Source: Candidatus Nanopelagicales bacterium
GTDB lineage: Bacteria > Actinomycetota > Actinomycetes > S36-B12 > UBA5976
Reading direction: 5' to 3'
DNA: 36,263 nucleotides
NCBI GenBank assembly: GCA_030157865.1
Contig: JAOATY010000030.1
Span: 1 to 36,263 of the forward strand
Shown: positions 1 through 6,425 of the stretch, piece by piece
How the letters are laid out: each line of letters starts with the position of its first letter
How positions within the stretch are numbered: the stretch's first letter is position 1
Translations under genes and position numbers: made by a program
Notes under the pieces: generated by a model
What the model saw: only the letters and a program-made list of their open reading frames with translations
Databases searched by the model: none
Told to the model about the DNA's origin: nothing

Positions 1-432
1 GACTCCTGAAAAAACGTTAGACCCCACTCCTTGCATCGTTTTCTTGACAGTCTCAAACGTATTCCCGCGATCGTGATTCGCAAAACCTTTGACATTTTCC
101 AGAACTACAACTTTGGGCTTCCTAGTTTTCACTATTCGAGCAATCTCAAAAAAGAGAGTGCCTCTAGTGTCTTCAAATCCATGACGCAATCCAGCATTAG
201 AAAAAGGCTGGCATGGGAACCCAGCCAACAAAACATCATGGTTGGGAATTTGCCTTGTTTCAATCTTCGATATATCGCCTGAAGGCAATTCACCAAAGTT
301 AGCCTCATAAGTTATCTGGGCAAATTTGTCCCATTCACTAGTAAAAACGCATTCTCCGCCGACGGATTCAAAGGCCAAGCGAATGCCACCAATGCCGGCA
401 AATAGGTCAATAAAGGTAAATCTATTTTTCAA
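1..432 (-). CDS. DNA (cytosine-5-)-methyltransferase, C-terminally truncated by window edge
   Basis: The reverse strand encodes the N-terminal ~144 residues of a C5-cytosine DNA methyltransferase; the rest lies left of the window. Visible motifs are the AdoMet-binding FIDLFAGIGGIRLAFE (motif I), the catalytic GFPCQPFSNAG (motif IV, nucleophile Cys in PCQ) and VVLENVKGF (motif VI). It would methylate cytosines in the host's copies of the recognition site and so protect them from the nuclease encoded just upstream. There is no ATG. The only candidate start codon after the preceding in-frame stop is TTG at 432-430, overlapping the nuclease stop by 11 nt, so translation is probably coupled. The target-recognition domain is outside the window, so specificity cannot be read. 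Family assignment is firm; the start is inferred. Confidence 0.93.
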   Translation of the reverse strand, partial: MKNRFTFIDLFAGIGGIRLAFESVGGECVFTSEWDKFAQITYEANFGELPSGDISKIETRQIPNHDVLLAGFPCQPFSNAGLRHGFEDTRGTLFFEIARIVKTRKPKVVVLENVKGFANHDRGNTFETVKKTMQGVGSNVFSGV

Positions 433-1324
433 CTCTAAACTCCGGCCACCCTTGGATTAAATGAGGAACAACTTCATCGTAAAAGGTTTGAAAACTGCAG
501 ACTGTACCCGAGTTGGTGAACTTCAATTTCTTTTCGGACGCCCTAACAATTAGAGTGATATTGTATTGCTTCATTATATCTACCTGGTTGTTAGAAATAC
601 CTTCATCAAGGGTCGCGAGATATATGTGTGGAACATTTGATCTCTGAAGCTCTTCCACAACCTCCTGCCACCTTTCTCGCAGACTTGTTTTTACGGAAAC
701 TATTGCGCAACCGGATCTCCGCGACTCATACTGATTTCTACCAGGTATTACTAGGTCGACCTTTTTGCCAATTTTGTGCTTTGAGAAAAAATCACTTCCA
801 AGTGCACTTTGGTTCTGAAAAGGATATCCATATATTTCTAGCGCCTTTTCAATCAAAATCTCAAATGTTGTCCCGGCTCGTGATCGCCGAGAATTTGTAC
901 TGCTTAGGTTTAATTCGTATAGGTATGGGAATATTTTTCCGGTATAACTTCCTACCAGTGATCCTAGTTTGCGCCTAAATTCTTTGTCTATGCCGCTTTC
1001 CATATCATCATCACCCAACATCGTGTCAACGATTTCGTCAAAGATGCTTCTTGGTAATTCCCGACTTTCTATGAGATGCGAAATTACTTCTTCATTCATT
1101 TTTGCTTCCGCAGCTAAATATGTTTGATAAATCTCATCTCTCTGATCAATCAGGAGGTTTTCAACATTTTCAATCAGGCTTGTCTTTGTTATTGCCTTAC
1201 CTTTCAAGCCTAATTCAACAAACTCCTTAGGAGTTGCGAGCATTCTAGATCTAAATTCCTTTATGGTTTTTTGCCACCAAATTTTTTCTTCGCTCGTAAG
1301 AGTAACTATGGATCCATGTGACAC
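422..1324 (-). CDS. Type II restriction endonuclease, EcoRII C-terminal-like PD-(D/E)XK family
   Basis: 300-aa protein. Residues ~145-265 resemble the catalytic domain of EcoRII. There is an SRRSRAGTTFE segment (145-155), then KKVDLVIPG with Asp190, then VSVKTSLRERW, where Lys212 and Arg218 keep the K-x5-R spacing of the EcoRII active site. A LATLDEGISNNQ segment follows (~237-248), as in that family. The ~140-residue N-terminal part is helical-looking and unrecognised. It would cut unmethylated DNA; EcoRII itself cuts CCWGG, but this homologue's site is unknown. The start is GTG at 1324 with GGAAGGAG 8 nt upstream. It overlaps the downstream methyltransferase, giving an R-then-M operon. The sequence looks more AT-rich than the nrd genes beside it, consistent with horizontal acquisition. 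The nuclease call rests on motif reading only. Confidence 0.78.
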   Translation of the reverse strand: MSHGSIVTLTSEEKIWWQKTIKEFRSRMLATPKEFVELGLKGKAITKTSLIENVENLLIDQRDEIYQTYLAAEAKMNEEVISHLIESRELPRSIFDEIVDTMLGDDDMESGIDKEFRRKLGSLVGSYTGKIFPYLYELNLSSTNSRRSRAGTTFEILIEKALEIYGYPFQNQSALGSDFFSKHKIGKKVDLVIPGRNQYESRRSGCAIVSVKTSLRERWQEVVEELQRSNVPHIYLATLDEGISNNQVDIMKQYNITLIVRASEKKLKFTNSGTVCSFQTFYDEVVPHLIQGWPEFRVEK

Positions 1325-1358
1325 CTCTATTACTCCTTCCAGCTGTAGATTCGTATCC

Positions 1359-1401
1359 AGATTCTTTATGAGAATCTAATTCTAGATAACCCGTCTGACA
1401 A
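1359..1401 (-). promoter_or_regulatory. Candidate promoter and operator of the restriction-modification operon
   Basis: On the reverse strand a TTGTCA (1401-1396) and a TTAGAT (1379-1374) are separated by 16 bp, a plausible sigma-70-type promoter about 50 bp before the nuclease start. The -10 overlaps an inverted repeat, AGATTCT-TTATG-AGAATCT (1359-1377), and a second one, AGAAT-CTA-ATTCT (1371-1383). Such symmetry at the promoter could be a regulator site (controller protein or autoregulation), but no controller gene is visible in the window. Confidence 0.35.
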
Positions 1402-1431
1402 GAATCAGTTTTGGAGTTTATCCAAATAAAG

Positions 1432-1475
1432 AAACAATGATGGCTCCCAATGAAAATAGGGAGCCATCATTGTTT
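1432..1475 (-). terminator. Rho-independent terminator of nrdJ
   Basis: Perfect 17-bp inverted repeat: left arm 1432-1448, 10-nt loop 1449-1458, right arm 1459-1475. It lies 8 bp beyond the nrdJ stop codon. Read leftward it is followed by a T-rich stretch (TTTCTTTATTT), as expected for an intrinsic terminator on the minus strand. It separates nrdJ from the restriction-modification operon. Confidence 0.88.
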
Positions 1476-1483
1476 GGAAATGG

Positions 1484-4348
1484 TTAGCTGCAGCCGCTTG
1501 TGCTTCCGCAACCTTCACATACGTAGCAGGAACCTGCTGGGCGCATCTTGATGCCACAGGTCATGCAAAGTGGTGCATCTGATGTCTTGCCGGTGATCTG
1601 CTCTAGCAGTTCTGCACTGGAGTGTGCATCGCCGGTTCCACGTTCGGATGCTGGCACTGCTGCGCGTGTTGCCTGCTGGTCAGCCTTTGGGGCTGCTGCT
1701 GGGGCACTTGTGTCAGCAAAGCTCATTGCTGATAGTTCGGCAGTTACTGCTTCAACTATTTCTGCAGTTGGCGCAGGTGCTGCGTCGTATCCGGCAACCT
1801 GGGCGGCGCGCTCATCAGCGGTGAAGATGCTAAGTGCTTCGCGCTTTTCGTATGGCAAGTAATCCAATGCCAGGCGACGGAAGATGTAGTCCATCATGGA
1901 CTGGGCCATGCGGATGTCCTTATCATCTGTCATACCTGCTGGCTCAAAGCGCATGTTGACGAACTTGGAAACGAATGCTTCCAATGGCACGCCGTACTGC
2001 AATGCGATTGAGATTGCTACTGAGAAGGCATCCATCACACCGGCAAGAGTTGAACCCTGCTTGCCAAGCTTTAGGAATACTTCGCCTAGTTCGCCATCTT
2101 CGTAGGTGCCGGCGGTTAGGTAACCTTCAGCGCCTGCGACCTGGAATGAAGTGGTGCGGCTATCGCGAGTCTTTGGCAGACGCTTGCGAGTTGGGTGAGC
2201 CAGTACTTCTTCTGTTGCTGGGGCATCTTTAACCTTTGCCTTTGCATCAGATAGTGGCTGACCAACCTTGCAGTTGTCGCGGTAGATCGCAAGCGCCTTG
2301 ATGCCTAGCTTCCATGACTGGAAGTAGATTTCTTCTACTTCTTCAACGGTTGCATCTTCTGGCATGTTTACGGTCTTTGAGATCGCGCCCGATAGGAACG
2401 GCTGGCAGGCAGCCATCATGTAGACGTGACCCATTGGGCTGATGGAACGCTCGCCCATTGCAGTGTCAAAGATTGAGTAGTGCTCAGTCTTTAGACCTGG
2501 TGCGTCAACTACGTGACCCTTGTCGGCGATGTATTCAACGATCGCTTCTACGGTCTCTTCGGCGTAACCCCAACGGCGTAGTGCGCGTGGGATTGTCTGG
2601 TTAACGATCTGCATTGAGCCGCCGCCAACAAGCTTCTTGAACTTCACTAGTGAGAAGTCAGGCTCGATACCGGTGGTGTCACAGTCCATCATGAAACCGA
2701 TGGTTCCTGTTGGTGCAAGCACGGATGCCTGCGCGTTACGCCAGCCGTTCTTTTCGCCGATCTTGTTGCCTTCGATCCAGTTGTTTGTAGCAAGCTTCCA
2801 GATGTCGCCATCAAGTGAGGTTGCAGAAACAGCTGCTTCGGATGCGGCCTGGTGCTTGCGCATTACGCGCTTGTGACCCTGTTCGTTACGTGCGTAACCT
2901 TCGTATGGACCAACGATGCCAGCAAGTTCAGCTGAGCGCTTGTAAGCAGTTCCGGTCATTAGAGATGTGATGGAACCGGCAAGTGCGCGGCCATCTTCGG
3001 AATCGTATGCAAGACCTGTTGCCATTAGCAATGCGCCAAGGTTTGCATAACCAATACCTAGCTGGCGGTATGCACGAGTTGTTACACCAATTGGCTCGGT
3101 TGGGAAGTCAGCAAAGCAGATGGAGATGTCCATTGCAGTGATGATGTATTCCACGGCCTTAGCAAATGTTGGTGCGTCAAAGGTGTCATCATCCTTTAGG
3201 AACTTAAGCAAGTTAAGTGATGCCAGGTTGCATGATGAGTTATCCAAAGACATGTATTCAGAACATGGGTTGGATGCATTGATGCGGCCAGTTTCTGGGT
3301 TGGTGTGCCAGTCGTTGATGGTGTCGTCGTACTGGATACCAGGATCAGCACATGCCCATGCAGCGTGAGTTACCTTGCGGAATAGCTCGCGAGCATCAAC
3401 GGTTTCAACAACTTCGCCATTTGTGCGAGCGCGTAGACCGAACTCTGTGCCGTTTTCAACAGCCTTCATGAATTCATCGGATACGCGAACTGAGTTATTT
3501 GCATTCTGGTACTGAACCGAGATGATGTCTTTGCCACCAAGGTCCATGTCGTAGCCTGCATCGCGAAGGGCGCGAATCTTGTCTTCTTCGCGAACCTTGG
3601 TCTCGATGAATTCTTCAACATCTGGGTGATCGATGTCTAGAACAACCATCTTTGCGGCGCGACGGGTTGCGCCACCGCTCTTGATAGTTCCAGCGGAAGC
3701 ATCGGCGCCGCGCATGAAGCTAACTGGACCGGATGCGGTTCCGCCTGAGTTCTTCAAGATTTCCTTTGAGGAGCGGATGCGGGAAAGGTTAAGGCCAGCA
3801 CCGGAGCCGCCCTTGAAGATCATGCCTTCTTCTTTGTACCAGTTAAGGATTGAGTCCATAGTGTCATCGACGCTAAGGATGAAGCACGCACTTACTTGCT
3901 GAGGAGATGCGGTGCCTACGTTGAACCAAACTGGTGAGTTGAACGAGAAGACCTGGTGCAAAAGCATCCAAGTTAGTTCGTGCTCGAAGATTTCGGCGTC
4001 CTTTGGTGTTGCAAAGTAACCGTGCTCTTTTCCGGCCTTTGTGTAAGTAAGGACAACGCGGTCTAGCAGCTGGCGAAGTGTGCGTTCGCGTGAATCGGTG
4101 CCAACCTGGCCACGGAAGTACTTTGTGGTCACGATTGTGGAAGCGTTAACGCTCCAGAAGTCTGGGAACTCGACGCCACGCTGTTCGAAAACAGTTTCGC
4201 CGGTCTTCCAGTTTGTCTGGACTACGTCGCGGTTTTCCCAAATCACTTCTGCGTATGGGTGCACGCCTTCTGTTGTGTAAAGACGAGTCATAGTCAAGCC
4301 CTTGCCTGACTTCTTCGTTCCTGTTGCTGCGTTGACCGTGTCGGTCAT
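1484..4348 (-). CDS. nrdJ: Vitamin B12-dependent (class II) ribonucleoside-diphosphate reductase
   Basis: 954 aa, the usual length for actinobacterial NrdJ. It reduces ribonucleotides to deoxyribonucleotides with adenosylcobalamin, so it works without oxygen-dependent radical generation. Visible features are SACFILS with a redox Cys (~155), the NPCSEYMSLDNSSCNL active-site segment (~360-375, radical Cys362 and Glu364), the PTGTIGFMMDCDTTG phosphate-binding loop (~546-560), and a C-terminal Cys cluster (CMTCGIKM...CYVCEGCGSTSGCS, ~928-953) that resembles the metal-binding or redox tail of long class II enzymes. The ATG at 4348 has a strong GAGGAGG 5 nt upstream. It is 159 bp downstream of nrdR on the same strand and ends in a strong terminator. 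No other RNR class is seen in the window. Confidence 0.97.
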   Translation of the reverse strand: MTDTVNAATGTKKSGKGLTMTRLYTTEGVHPYAEVIWENRDVVQTNWKTGETVFEQRGVEFPDFWSVNASTIVTTKYFRGQVGTDSRERTLRQLLDRVVLTYTKAGKEHGYFATPKDAEIFEHELTWMLLHQVFSFNSPVWFNVGTASPQQVSACFILSVDDTMDSILNWYKEEGMIFKGGSGAGLNLSRIRSSKEILKNSGGTASGPVSFMRGADASAGTIKSGGATRRAAKMVVLDIDHPDVEEFIETKVREEDKIRALRDAGYDMDLGGKDIISVQYQNANNSVRVSDEFMKAVENGTEFGLRARTNGEVVETVDARELFRKVTHAAWACADPGIQYDDTINDWHTNPETGRINASNPCSEYMSLDNSSCNLASLNLLKFLKDDDTFDAPTFAKAVEYIITAMDISICFADFPTEPIGVTTRAYRQLGIGYANLGALLMATGLAYDSEDGRALAGSITSLMTGTAYKRSAELAGIVGPYEGYARNEQGHKRVMRKHQAASEAAVSATSLDGDIWKLATNNWIEGNKIGEKNGWRNAQASVLAPTGTIGFMMDCDTTGIEPDFSLVKFKKLVGGGSMQIVNQTIPRALRRWGYAEETVEAIVEYIADKGHVVDAPGLKTEHYSIFDTAMGERSISPMGHVYMMAACQPFLSGAISKTVNMPEDATVEEVEEIYFQSWKLGIKALAIYRDNCKVGQPLSDAKAKVKDAPATEEVLAHPTRKRLPKTRDSRTTSFQVAGAEGYLTAGTYEDGELGEVFLKLGKQGSTLAGVMDAFSVAISIALQYGVPLEAFVSKFVNMRFEPAGMTDDKDIRMAQSMMDYIFRRLALDYLPYEKREALSIFTADERAAQVAGYDAAPAPTAEIVEAVTAELSAMSFADTSAPAAAPKADQQATRAAVPASERGTGDAHSSAELLEQITGKTSDAPLCMTCGIKMRPAGSCYVCEGCGSTSGCS

Positions 4349-4385
4349 GTTGTCCTCCTCATGGACTCGTACTTTTTACATCTGA

Positions 4386-4428
4386 TTCGTATTGTTTGGC
4401 CGGGTCCATAAATACGAACAAAAGTTTT
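4386..4428 (-). promoter_or_regulatory. nrdJ upstream region: inverted repeat and LexA-box-like site
   Basis: The 159-bp gap between nrdR and nrdJ holds an 8-bp inverted repeat, TTCGTATT (4386-4393) and AATACGAA (4411-4418). An overlapping CGAACAAAAGTTTT (4415-4428) matches 12 of 14 positions of the actinobacterial/Bacillus LexA consensus CGAACRNRYGTTYG. The site is 67-80 bp before the nrdJ ATG, a sensible operator position. It is weaker than the boxes near lexA and recA. No cobalamin riboswitch fits in the gap. Confidence 0.35.
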
Positions 4429-4507
4429 TAGTTTTGTTAGTTGGTTTCTTTAGGAAGCTTTTTGGGGAAGTTTCTTTGGGAAGGGCTTTCGGGGGAAGTG
4501 AAAGTTT

Positions 4508-5008
4508 TTAGCTCGCGGGCTCTTTTTGTTTCTGTTTATGTGGATCAGAAACTTGAGCCTTTGAGGGCGCAGATCGCAGATCTTCGATTTCGAGTTCGAA
4601 GTCCGCAAGGGATTCAAACGAGCGATACACACTTGCAAATCGCAGGTATGCAACTTCGTCTAGTTCACGAAGTGGACCAAGGATTGCAAGGCCTACTTCG
4701 TTACTTGGTACTTCAGCTTGGCCAGAAGCACGAACGGCTTCTTCGACCGTGGCGGCTAGGACTGCTAAGTCGTCATCGGTAACCGGACGACCTTGGCAAG
4801 CGCGGCGCACGCCAGTGATTACTTTGTCGCGGCTAAATGGTTGGGCCACACCATTGCGCTTAACGATGTTAAGTGTGATGGTTTCATTCGTTGTGAAGCG
4901 ACGGCCACATTCTGGGCATTCGCGACGACGACGGATGGACTGGCCTTCATCAGAGCTGCGGGAATCGATCACGCGAGAATCATCGTGACGGCAGTATGGG
5001 CAGTTCAT
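4508..5008 (-). CDS. nrdR: Transcriptional repressor NrdR
   Basis: 166 aa. NrdR senses ATP/dATP and represses ribonucleotide reductase genes. Its zinc ribbon is complete: Cys3, Cys6 (MNCPYC), then Cys31 and Cys34 (ECPEC), with the DSR motif and an Arg-rich segment SIRRRRE between. The ATP-cone covers ~49-139 ([23 protein letters not shown]). The last ~20 residues form a charged tail (KQKQKEPAS), slightly longer than the core family. The start ATG at 5008 has AGGAG about 6 nt upstream. It lies just upstream of nrdJ on the same strand, so the two are probably co-regulated. In relatives nrdR is next to the LysM suppressor gene and lexA; here those genes are more than 12 kb away. Confidence 0.97.
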   Translation of the reverse strand: MNCPYCRHDDSRVIDSRSSDEGQSIRRRRECPECGRRFTTNETITLNIVKRNGVAQPFSRDKVITGVRRACQGRPVTDDDLAVLAATVEEAVRASGQAEVPSNEVGLAILGPLRELDEVAYLRFASVYRSFESLADFELEIEDLRSAPSKAQVSDPHKQKQKEPAS

Positions 5009-5116
5009 GACTTATCTCCTGTTCTCGAGTTCCTGGGTCTTTTTGTCTTGCGGTTTTGGTCTAGATCTTGTGCTGTCCGTTTTGGGGCTTTTTAGGGCCT
5101 TACTTACCTGTTGCGA

Positions 5117-5162
5117 GTGTTACTTGTGTTACTTGGTGTTATCTCGTGTTACTGGTGTGACA
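5117..5162. repeat. Five helically phased GTGTTAC direct repeats
   Basis: Direct repeats start at 5117 (GTGTTAC), 5126 (GTGTTAC), 5136 (GTGTTAT), 5146 (GTGTTAC) and 5156 (GTGTGAC). Spacings are 9, 10, 10 and 10 bp, one DNA turn each, so the copies lie on one face of the helix. The array is ~110-155 bp upstream of nrdR (motif GTAACAC on the nrdR coding strand). This arrangement suggests cooperative binding by a protein; its identity is unknown. Confidence 0.7.
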
Positions 5163-5200
5163 CCCAAAAAGAGTAAGTTTCTCCAGCTTGGGGATCCTTT

Positions 5201-5241
5201 TGGGGATAACCTGTGTGGAGAGAACCACTATCTGTGGGTAA
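5201..5241 (+). promoter_or_regulatory. DnaA-box-like nonamers upstream of nrdR
   Basis: TGGGGATAA (5201-5209) and TGTGGGTAA (5233-5241) each differ at one position from the DnaA box TGTGGATAA, and a second TGTGGGTAA lies at 5411-5419. The middle copy overlaps the first NrdR box. DnaA regulates nrd genes in some bacteria (E. coli nrdAB). The match is imperfect and could be chance. Confidence 0.25.
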
Positions 5242-5271
5242 ATCACATTGCTGTGACCACTAGATGTAGTG
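5224..5271 (-). promoter_or_regulatory. NrdR box pair
   Basis: Two 16-bp elements, ACCACTATCTGTGGGT (5224-5239) and ACCACTAGATGTAGTG (5256-5271), start 32 bp apart, i.e. three helical turns. This is the usual arrangement of NrdR box pairs. The 10-bp cores match the published consensus CwAtATaTwG at 7 and 8 positions. They lie ~215-265 bp upstream of nrdR and so suggest autoregulation of nrdR-nrdJ. A related symmetric site occurs at 5341-5358. Confidence 0.6.
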
Positions 5272-5461
5272 ATGAATCTATTGGATAAAGCGCTTGTCCG
5301 CAAGTGATTTGCCTATATATGGCGTGTTGGGCGTGTCGCGACCACTAGATGATGTGGTTTTTGGGGTCTGATATCGGGTTTTATCAGGGATTTTGTTGCG
5401 AATCGGTGATTGTGGGTAAATCTGGACATTTGCTGAGCTGCCGGGTAGCTGGGTAAATCCA

Positions 5462-5497
5462 AAACCCATAATTATGGGTTTATGTTATCTTGGGGTT
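5462..5497 (+). promoter_or_regulatory. Palindromic operator and leaderless-type promoter of the toxin-antitoxin operon
   Basis: A perfect 20-bp palindrome AAACCCATAATTATGGGTTT (5462-5481) abuts a TATCTT -10-like element (5486-5491). The -10 ends 6 nt before the ATG at 5498, so transcription would start at or next to the A of ATG, giving a leaderless mRNA. This is common in Actinobacteria. No Shine-Dalgarno sequence precedes this ATG. A palindrome at the promoter fits autorepression by the antitoxin-toxin complex. Confidence 0.55.
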
Positions 5498-5671
5498 ATG
5501 AAGACAAATAACTGTGGCACTGAGCCCTGGGATCCCAATGCGGACTTTAGTGTCGCTGGTGGCGGCCTACATCCATGGCTAGCTGACCTAGACATAAACA
5601 CAGTTATTGATATGAGTGACGCGGAAGCGGAAGAGGCGAAGAGGAACCATGAAAACAACCGTAGAGATTAG
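5498..5671 (+). CDS. Small unknown protein (57 aa) heading the vapBC operon
   Basis: I do not recognise this 57-residue acidic protein (begins MKTNNCGTEPWDPNADFSVA, ends NHENNRRD). It is hydrophilic with no signal peptide or membrane segment, and has Gly/Trp-containing turns (GGGLHPWLADLD) followed by an acidic helix-like tail (DAEAEEAKRNHENN). The ATG at 5498 is chosen because the promoter geometry fits leaderless translation; an in-frame ATG at 5474 lies inside the palindrome and is unlikely. Its 3' end overlaps the antitoxin gene by 23 nt, so translation of the two is probably coupled. It may be a third toxin-antitoxin component or only a leader that sets antitoxin expression. The ORF is open and well placed, but protein-level function is unproven. 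Confidence 0.55.
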   Translation: MKTNNCGTEPWDPNADFSVAGGGLHPWLADLDINTVIDMSDAEAEEAKRNHENNRRD

Positions 5672-5912
5672 AGATCCGTTAATGGCGGAGGCGAAAGCGG
5701 TTTGCGCCCTGCACAACATCACTCTTAAGGGTCTGATCGAGCGCGCGCTTGCTGCAGAGATTGAAAGGCTTGCTGCCCAACCGCGCTGGCAACCAACTGA
5801 TGAGTTCTTGTGGCACGGCCCAGGTGATCCGAATTACGACGCTGACGTAGCTATCGATCAAATGTATTTAGACATGATGGCAAACGACTTCATGACTGTT
5901 GAGGAAGATTAA
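5649..5912 (+). CDS. vapB: VapB-type antitoxin (ribbon-helix-helix-like)
   Basis: 87 aa from the ATG at 5649, preceded by GAGG. The start MKTTVEIRDPLMAEAKAV and the following LHNITLKGLIERALAAEIE match the N-terminal DNA-binding strand-helix-helix of small VapB antitoxins. The acidic C-terminal half (~50-87: Trp-rich DEFLWHGPGDPNYD, then DMMANDFMTVEED) would wrap and block the toxin. Longer in-frame starts from 5616 lie within the preceding ORF and lack a ribosome site. Its stop TAA shares one base with the toxin ATG (TAATG), typical tight coupling. The antitoxin probably represses its own operon through the palindrome at 5462-5481. The family is inferred from pattern and the PIN partner. Confidence 0.85.
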   Translation: MKTTVEIRDPLMAEAKAVCALHNITLKGLIERALAAEIERLAAQPRWQPTDEFLWHGPGDPNYDADVAIDQMYLDMMANDFMTVEED

Positions 5913-6346
5913 TGATTGGCGTTGATACCAACGTTTTGCTATACGCATTTAATGTGACTTCCCCACATAATGCTGTTGCTAAGAAAACTTTAGAAACGCT
6001 ACTCAGCCAACAAGAAGATGTCGCTTTCACAGACATCGTCATGTTCGAATTTATTGCTCAGGCCACAAGCATAAATAGGCCAGGGCCTTCACCGACCGCC
6101 GGACAAGCGATAGCTCAGTTAGAGAACTGGTTAACCTCTAAAAGTGCAAAGGTGATTCGAAGTAAGCCAGGTGACTTCAAGACTTTTGCTCGGCTCTGCG
6201 ATGAATCAGGCAGGTCTGGTCAAAATCTTTTTGATGTGCAGGTCGCAGCCATATGTATAGACAATGGCGTGACTGAGTTTGTTACCGGTGACAAAGGTTT
6301 TGAGAAATTCACGGAACTGCGAATCCGCAATCCGTTTGCGAAGTAG
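5912..6346 (+). CDS. vapC: VapC-type PIN-domain ribonuclease toxin
   Basis: 144 aa, a full-length PIN domain. The conserved acidic residues can be placed: Asp5 (IGVDTNVLLYAF), Glu46 (VMFEFIAQ), Asp108 (NLFDVQVAA) and Asp127 (FVTGDKGFEKF). These coordinate Mg2+/Mn2+ for RNA cleavage; VapC toxins usually cut initiator or other tRNAs, or rRNA. The ATG overlaps the antitoxin stop by 1 nt. No residue appears lost, so the toxin should be active when free. It converges on the giant surface-protein gene, with a terminator between. Confidence 0.93.
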   Translation: MIGVDTNVLLYAFNVTSPHNAVAKKTLETLLSQQEDVAFTDIVMFEFIAQATSINRPGPSPTAGQAIAQLENWLTSKSAKVIRSKPGDFKTFARLCDESGRSGQNLFDVQVAAICIDNGVTEFVTGDKGFEKFTELRIRNPFAK

Positions 6347-6370
6347 CTAGCTACTCCCCCTGGCAAAACA

Positions 6371-6408
6371 AATACCCGGCAGGATTCACGGGGGTCTGCC
6401 GGGCATTT
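6371..6408. terminator. Bidirectional terminator between vapC and the giant gene
   Basis: CCCGGCAG (6375-6382) and CTGCCGGG (6396-6403) form a perfect 8-bp GC-rich stem with a 13-nt loop, extended by flanking AAAT/ATTT across one mismatch. It lies in the 79-bp gap between two convergent stop codons and can serve both strands. There is no long T-run, so strength is uncertain. Confidence 0.65.
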
Positions 6409-6425
6409 GAGTCTGTGAGTGCGGA

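Larger units (their letters stand above)
5009..5497. other. Long intergenic regulatory region between nrdR and the toxin-antitoxin operon
   Basis: 489 bp without a convincing gene, between divergently transcribed nrdR and the rightward 57-aa ORF. It contains, left to right, a five-unit GTGTTAC array, DnaA-box-like nonamers, a NrdR box pair, a further symmetric ACCAC...GTGGT site (5341-5358) and the palindromic toxin-antitoxin promoter. The motif GGGTAAATC occurs three times (5236-5244, 5414-5422, 5451-5459). No promoter elements for nrdR could be placed with certainty. Confidence 0.8.

Noticed and set aside
31-282. 83-codon rightward ORF at the left edge
   Set aside because: It is antisense to the methyltransferase core, whose motifs are unmistakable.
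4349-4507. Cobalamin riboswitch before the B12-dependent nrdJ
   Set aside because: The 159-bp gap lacks a recognisable B12 box and is too short and T/G-rich on the plus strand for the full fold.
4394-4507. CTTCC-rich imperfect repeats after nrdR as a terminator
   Set aside because: No stable stem with a T-run could be drawn; the short AACAAAA/TTTTGTT stem is AT-only and weak.
5007-5288. 93-codon rightward ORF in the nrdR upstream region
   Set aside because: It runs through the GTGTTAC array and NrdR boxes, has no ribosome site, starts inside the nrdR initiation region and has an unprotein-like Leu/Cys-rich composition.
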